Shown here in pieces: positions 61,949-64,000 of a DNA stretch of 64,000 nucleotides. The notes beneath the pieces are model-generated. The model ran no database searches. It worked only from the letters and a program-made list of their open reading frames with translations, and was not told the origin of the DNA. Location of the stretch: contig CAVTKZ010000001.1 in NCBI GenBank assembly GCA_963735455.1, positions 62,001-126,000 of the forward strand, read 5' to 3'. This DNA comes from Palsa-1033 sp963735455 (GTDB taxonomy: Bacteria > Chloroflexota > Limnocylindria > Limnocylindrales > CSP1-4). The translations under genes and the position numbers were made by a program. Within the stretch, counting starts at the first letter, position 1. Every line of letters starts with the position of its first letter.

Positions 61949-63130
61949 GTGCGGACCCGGACGATCGAGCTCCAGATCACGGCGGCGGTGCTGACGGCCC
62001 TGTGGGGCCTGGGCGCCCTGTACATCCTGCTCGGCTACCGGCCCGGTGGGCCGATCGACATCGTGGTCGGGCTCGTGGCGATCAGTCCGACCGCCGTGGC
62101 CGCCGCGGCGATCGCCTGGCCGCCGCTGGTCCGTGGCGGGCGCTCGTTCGCGGGCGTGCTGACCCTCGGGATCGTGGCCATCCTGCTCCTGATCCCATCG
62201 ACCGGCAGCGTCCTCAACCAGCTGGTCAACGGCGGCGCCCAGACCCTGCTGCCATCGGCCGAGGTGGCCTACCCGTGGCTCCTGGCGCTCCTGGCGACGA
62301 GCATCTTCAGCGGCCTGGGGCTCGCTCGGGAGACGCTCGGCGGGCAGGCGTCGCGGCGGACCCGGCTGATCCGCGGCGTCGTCCTGGGCCTGGCCGCGAC
62401 GCTGGTTGTCGGCTCGAGCTTCACCGGTGTGGCCGTGGCCAACGACCTCGCCCTGCGGGATCGACCGGCGGTCTCGTCACCGTTCGGTCCGACCGATCCG
62501 AACCGCCAGCCGCCGGACTGCTCGGACCGGATCGAAGCGGGCACGACGGCCCTCCTGACGGTCGAGATGACCGCCAGCGTCGACGGCCGGCCGATCGGCC
62601 AGATCACGATCTCGGGGGCCCGCAGCGGGGCCGACCTGCGCTGGACCGCCGACGTGGCGACCGACCGAAACCTCGGCCGTTTCGCCGTCGCCCGGGTCGG
62701 TGACCGGGCCTGGACCCAGTCGCCCGGCGGTGCGTGGATCCCGGTTCAGCCCAGCCAGGTGGCCGGCGATGCGCTCGACAGCCTGGTCCTGGGGGCCGCC
62801 CTGACCAGCGACCTGCGGGCGACCGCCGAGAACCGCGGCCTCGAGTTCATCGACGGCGCCCGGGCTCGCCATTGCCGGATCGAGGTCGACGGCTCGACCT
62901 TTGCCGCGGGCTTCCCCGAGGTCAACTGGTTCGTCGGCAGCGAATCGCTCAGCCACTGGCGAGGGGCGCTCGACTACTGGGTCTTCTCCGACGGCGAGGT
63001 CGGCGTCGTCCAGGGCCTGGTCAGCGGCGAGGCCGGCCCGCTCGGCCGGAGCGGGATCGTGGGTACGATCGCGGTGACCCTGGATGCCACCGAGCGCGAC
63101 CAGCTGCGCTCGATCGTGGCACCGGGCTGA
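61949..63130 (+). CDS. membrane protein with extracytoplasmic LppX-like domain
   Basis: 393 residues from GTG 61949, set by the -10 box. Four or five N-terminal helices (to about residue 165, the last VVLGLAATLVVGSSFTGVAVA), then a soluble C-terminal domain (TALLTVEMTASVDGRPIGQITISGARSGADLRWTADVAT...VGDRAWTQSPGGAWIPV). The latter has the repeated strand pattern of LppX/LolA-type lipoprotein folds. No specific family is recognised. It may be an envelope or lipid-related protein. Confidence 0.6.
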   Translation: MRTRTIELQITAAVLTALWGLGALYILLGYRPGGPIDIVVGLVAISPTAVAAAAIAWPPLVRGGRSFAGVLTLGIVAILLLIPSTGSVLNQLVNGGAQTLLPSAEVAYPWLLALLATSIFSGLGLARETLGGQASRRTRLIRGVVLGLAATLVVGSSFTGVAVANDLALRDRPAVSSPFGPTDPNRQPPDCSDRIEAGTTALLTVEMTASVDGRPIGQITISGARSGADLRWTADVATDRNLGRFAVARVGDRAWTQSPGGAWIPVQPSQVAGDALDSLVLGAALTSDLRATAENRGLEFIDGARARHCRIEVDGSTFAAGFPEVNWFVGSESLSHWRGALDYWVFSDGEVGVVQGLVSGEAGPLGRSGIVGTIAVTLDATERDQLRSIVAPG

Positions 63131-63151
63131 GATGGGACGGGACGTGGATCG

Positions 63152-64000
63152 ATGAGCATCGATGAGCGCGACCGCCTGAGTGCCAAGCGCGACCGGACGG
63201 CGCGCTTCTACCGGGTCGTCCGCTTCCTCGAGGGTCGCGGTGATCGCGGGGCCGCCCCGGAGGAGATCGCGGCGGCGGTCGGGATGTCCAAGCGGACGGT
63301 CTATCGCGACCTCAAGGCGATCGAGGACGAGCTGCTCCTGCCGATCTGGTCCGAGGACGGCCGGTTCGGGCTGGCCGACGGCGGCCTGCTGCCGGCCCTG
63401 AGCCTGACCCGCGAGGAGGCGATGGCCGTCTTCCTCTCGGCCCGGCTGATGGCCCGCTACTCCAACGAGTACGACCCGGACCTCGGCGCGGCCTTCCAGA
63501 AGCTGGCCGAGGGCCTGCCACCGGTCCTCGCCCGGCACATCGTCGACTCGGGCGACCTGCTCTCCCGGCTGCGCCCGGCCGACCCGAGCCGGCGCTCGAT
63601 CATTCGCGCCCTGACCGGCGCCTGGGCCGATCGGCGGGTCGTGGAGCTGCGCTACCGGTCGGGGACGTATGACGCCTCGAAGGGCACCCGCCGGGCCCGC
63701 GTCCGGCCCTACCTGATCGAGCCGTCGCTGACCACCCGGGCCCTCTACCTGATCGGCTTCGACGAGACGATCGGGGCGGTCCGGACGTTCAAGATCGACC
63801 GGATCGAATCGGTGGCGCCCACCGTGGAGCGCTTCGAGCCGCCCGCCGAGGGGGCGATGGAGGGCGCCCTGGCGGCGGCCTGGGACATCATCTCGGACCA
63901 GGCCCCGACCGTGGTCCGGCTGCGCTTCTCGGCGGCGGTCGCGGGCCGCGTCCAGGAGACCCGCTGGCATCCGACCCAGGCGGTCGAGCAGGGACCGGAC
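63152..64000 (+). CDS. HTH and WYL-domain transcriptional regulator (3' end beyond window)
   Basis: 283 codons from ATG 63152 to the window edge, no stop reached. The N-terminal DeoR/YafY-like HTH (APEEIAAAVGMSKRTVYRDLKAIEDELLLPIW, about 31-62) is followed by a linker and a WYL-type domain (IIRALTGAWADRRVVELRYRSG...RVRPYLIEPSLTTRALYLIGFDETIGAVRTFKIDRIESV, about 150-235) and the start of the WCX region. WYL regulators sense small ligands or nucleic acids. The target is unknown. Confidence 0.9.
   Translation, partial: MSIDERDRLSAKRDRTARFYRVVRFLEGRGDRGAAPEEIAAAVGMSKRTVYRDLKAIEDELLLPIWSEDGRFGLADGGLLPALSLTREEAMAVFLSARLMARYSNEYDPDLGAAFQKLAEGLPPVLARHIVDSGDLLSRLRPADPSRRSIIRALTGAWADRRVVELRYRSGTYDASKGTRRARVRPYLIEPSLTTRALYLIGFDETIGAVRTFKIDRIESVAPTVERFEPPAEGAMEGALAAAWDIISDQAPTVVRLRFSAAVAGRVQETRWHPTQAVEQGPD

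Overview
This is a GC-rich (about 70 percent by eye) bacterial chromosomal segment with dense, short-spaced, mostly metabolic genes on both strands. Gene content points to an aerobic heterotroph: a heme-copper oxidase with CtaG, a menaquinol:cytochrome bc complex, tyrosine and proline catabolism, and peptide, polyamine and amino-acid uptake. High GC, frequent GTG starts, an actinobacterial-type 7Fe ferredoxin, lipoproteins and WYL/IclR regulators fit a terrabacterial lineage. My best guess is Chloroflexota of the Limnocylindria type; this is inference from style and gene content, not a marker-gene placement. No rRNA, transposase, phage gene or CRISPR array was found.

Layout. 0-2 kb: edge of a gene, a 12-mer tandem repeat, an inverted-repeat element, an EamA permease, then a gene-poor stretch with two operator-like dyads. 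2-6.5 kb: tyrosine degradation (HGD, FAH, HPPD) with a GNAT and a divergent cupin. 6.5-12.4 kb: DinB protein, a GEMM-I (cyclic dinucleotide) riboswitch in front of a 32-residue membrane peptide, then an operon of proC, a double-DinB protein, an S9 peptidase and proline dehydrogenase. 12.4-15.2 kb: methyltransferase, BtuF-like protein, ferredoxin, cupredoxin lipoprotein. 15.3-19.5 kb: polyamine ABC transporter. 19.5-21.1 kb: micropeptide, DksA-type zinc finger, PLP dehydratase. 21.1-27 kb: ctaG and the cytochrome oxidase operon. 27-31.4 kb: TlpA thioredoxin, ABC-2 transporter, initiator tRNA-Met, MFS, tRNA-Lys. 31.6-34.4 kb: secreted protein with three C-terminal repeats. 34.5-35.5 kb: DUF2203, rhodanese, small peptide. 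35.6-42 kb: cytochrome bc operon with an FAD/Fe-S oxidoreductase, a cytochrome c-cupredoxin fusion and a kelch protein. 42-49.4 kb: hypothetical, PIG-L deacetylase, Bcp, thiamine pyrophosphokinase, YbaK, GIDE-like and M23 proteins. 49.4-53.6 kb: HTH-GAF-GGDEF protein and a LysM/NodB-fold lipoprotein. 53.6-54.2 kb: palindrome array and a second inverted-repeat element. 54.2-57.6 kb: glutamine amidotransferase and amino-acid ABC transporter. 57.6-64 kb: small proteins, a HAL-fold protein without the MIO triad, IclR regulator, membrane protein and a WYL regulator cut by the window end.

Three cross-window patterns stand out. First, at least 18 transcription-unit starts carry a TAnnnT hexamer 5-8 nt (usually 6) before the start codon with no room for a Shine-Dalgarno, the signature of leaderless transcripts; the initiator tRNA shows the same hexamer 6 nt before its first mature base. 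Second, blue-copper domains are fused to three respiratory-chain proteins. Third, four convergent gene pairs share a CTAG that supplies both stop codons.

Caution: many genes (mainly 15.9-20.7, 27-34, 43-49, 51.6 and 59.2 kb) are interrupted by single-base frame changes while the protein continues intact in another frame. These look like sequence errors, and I give such genes as one span.
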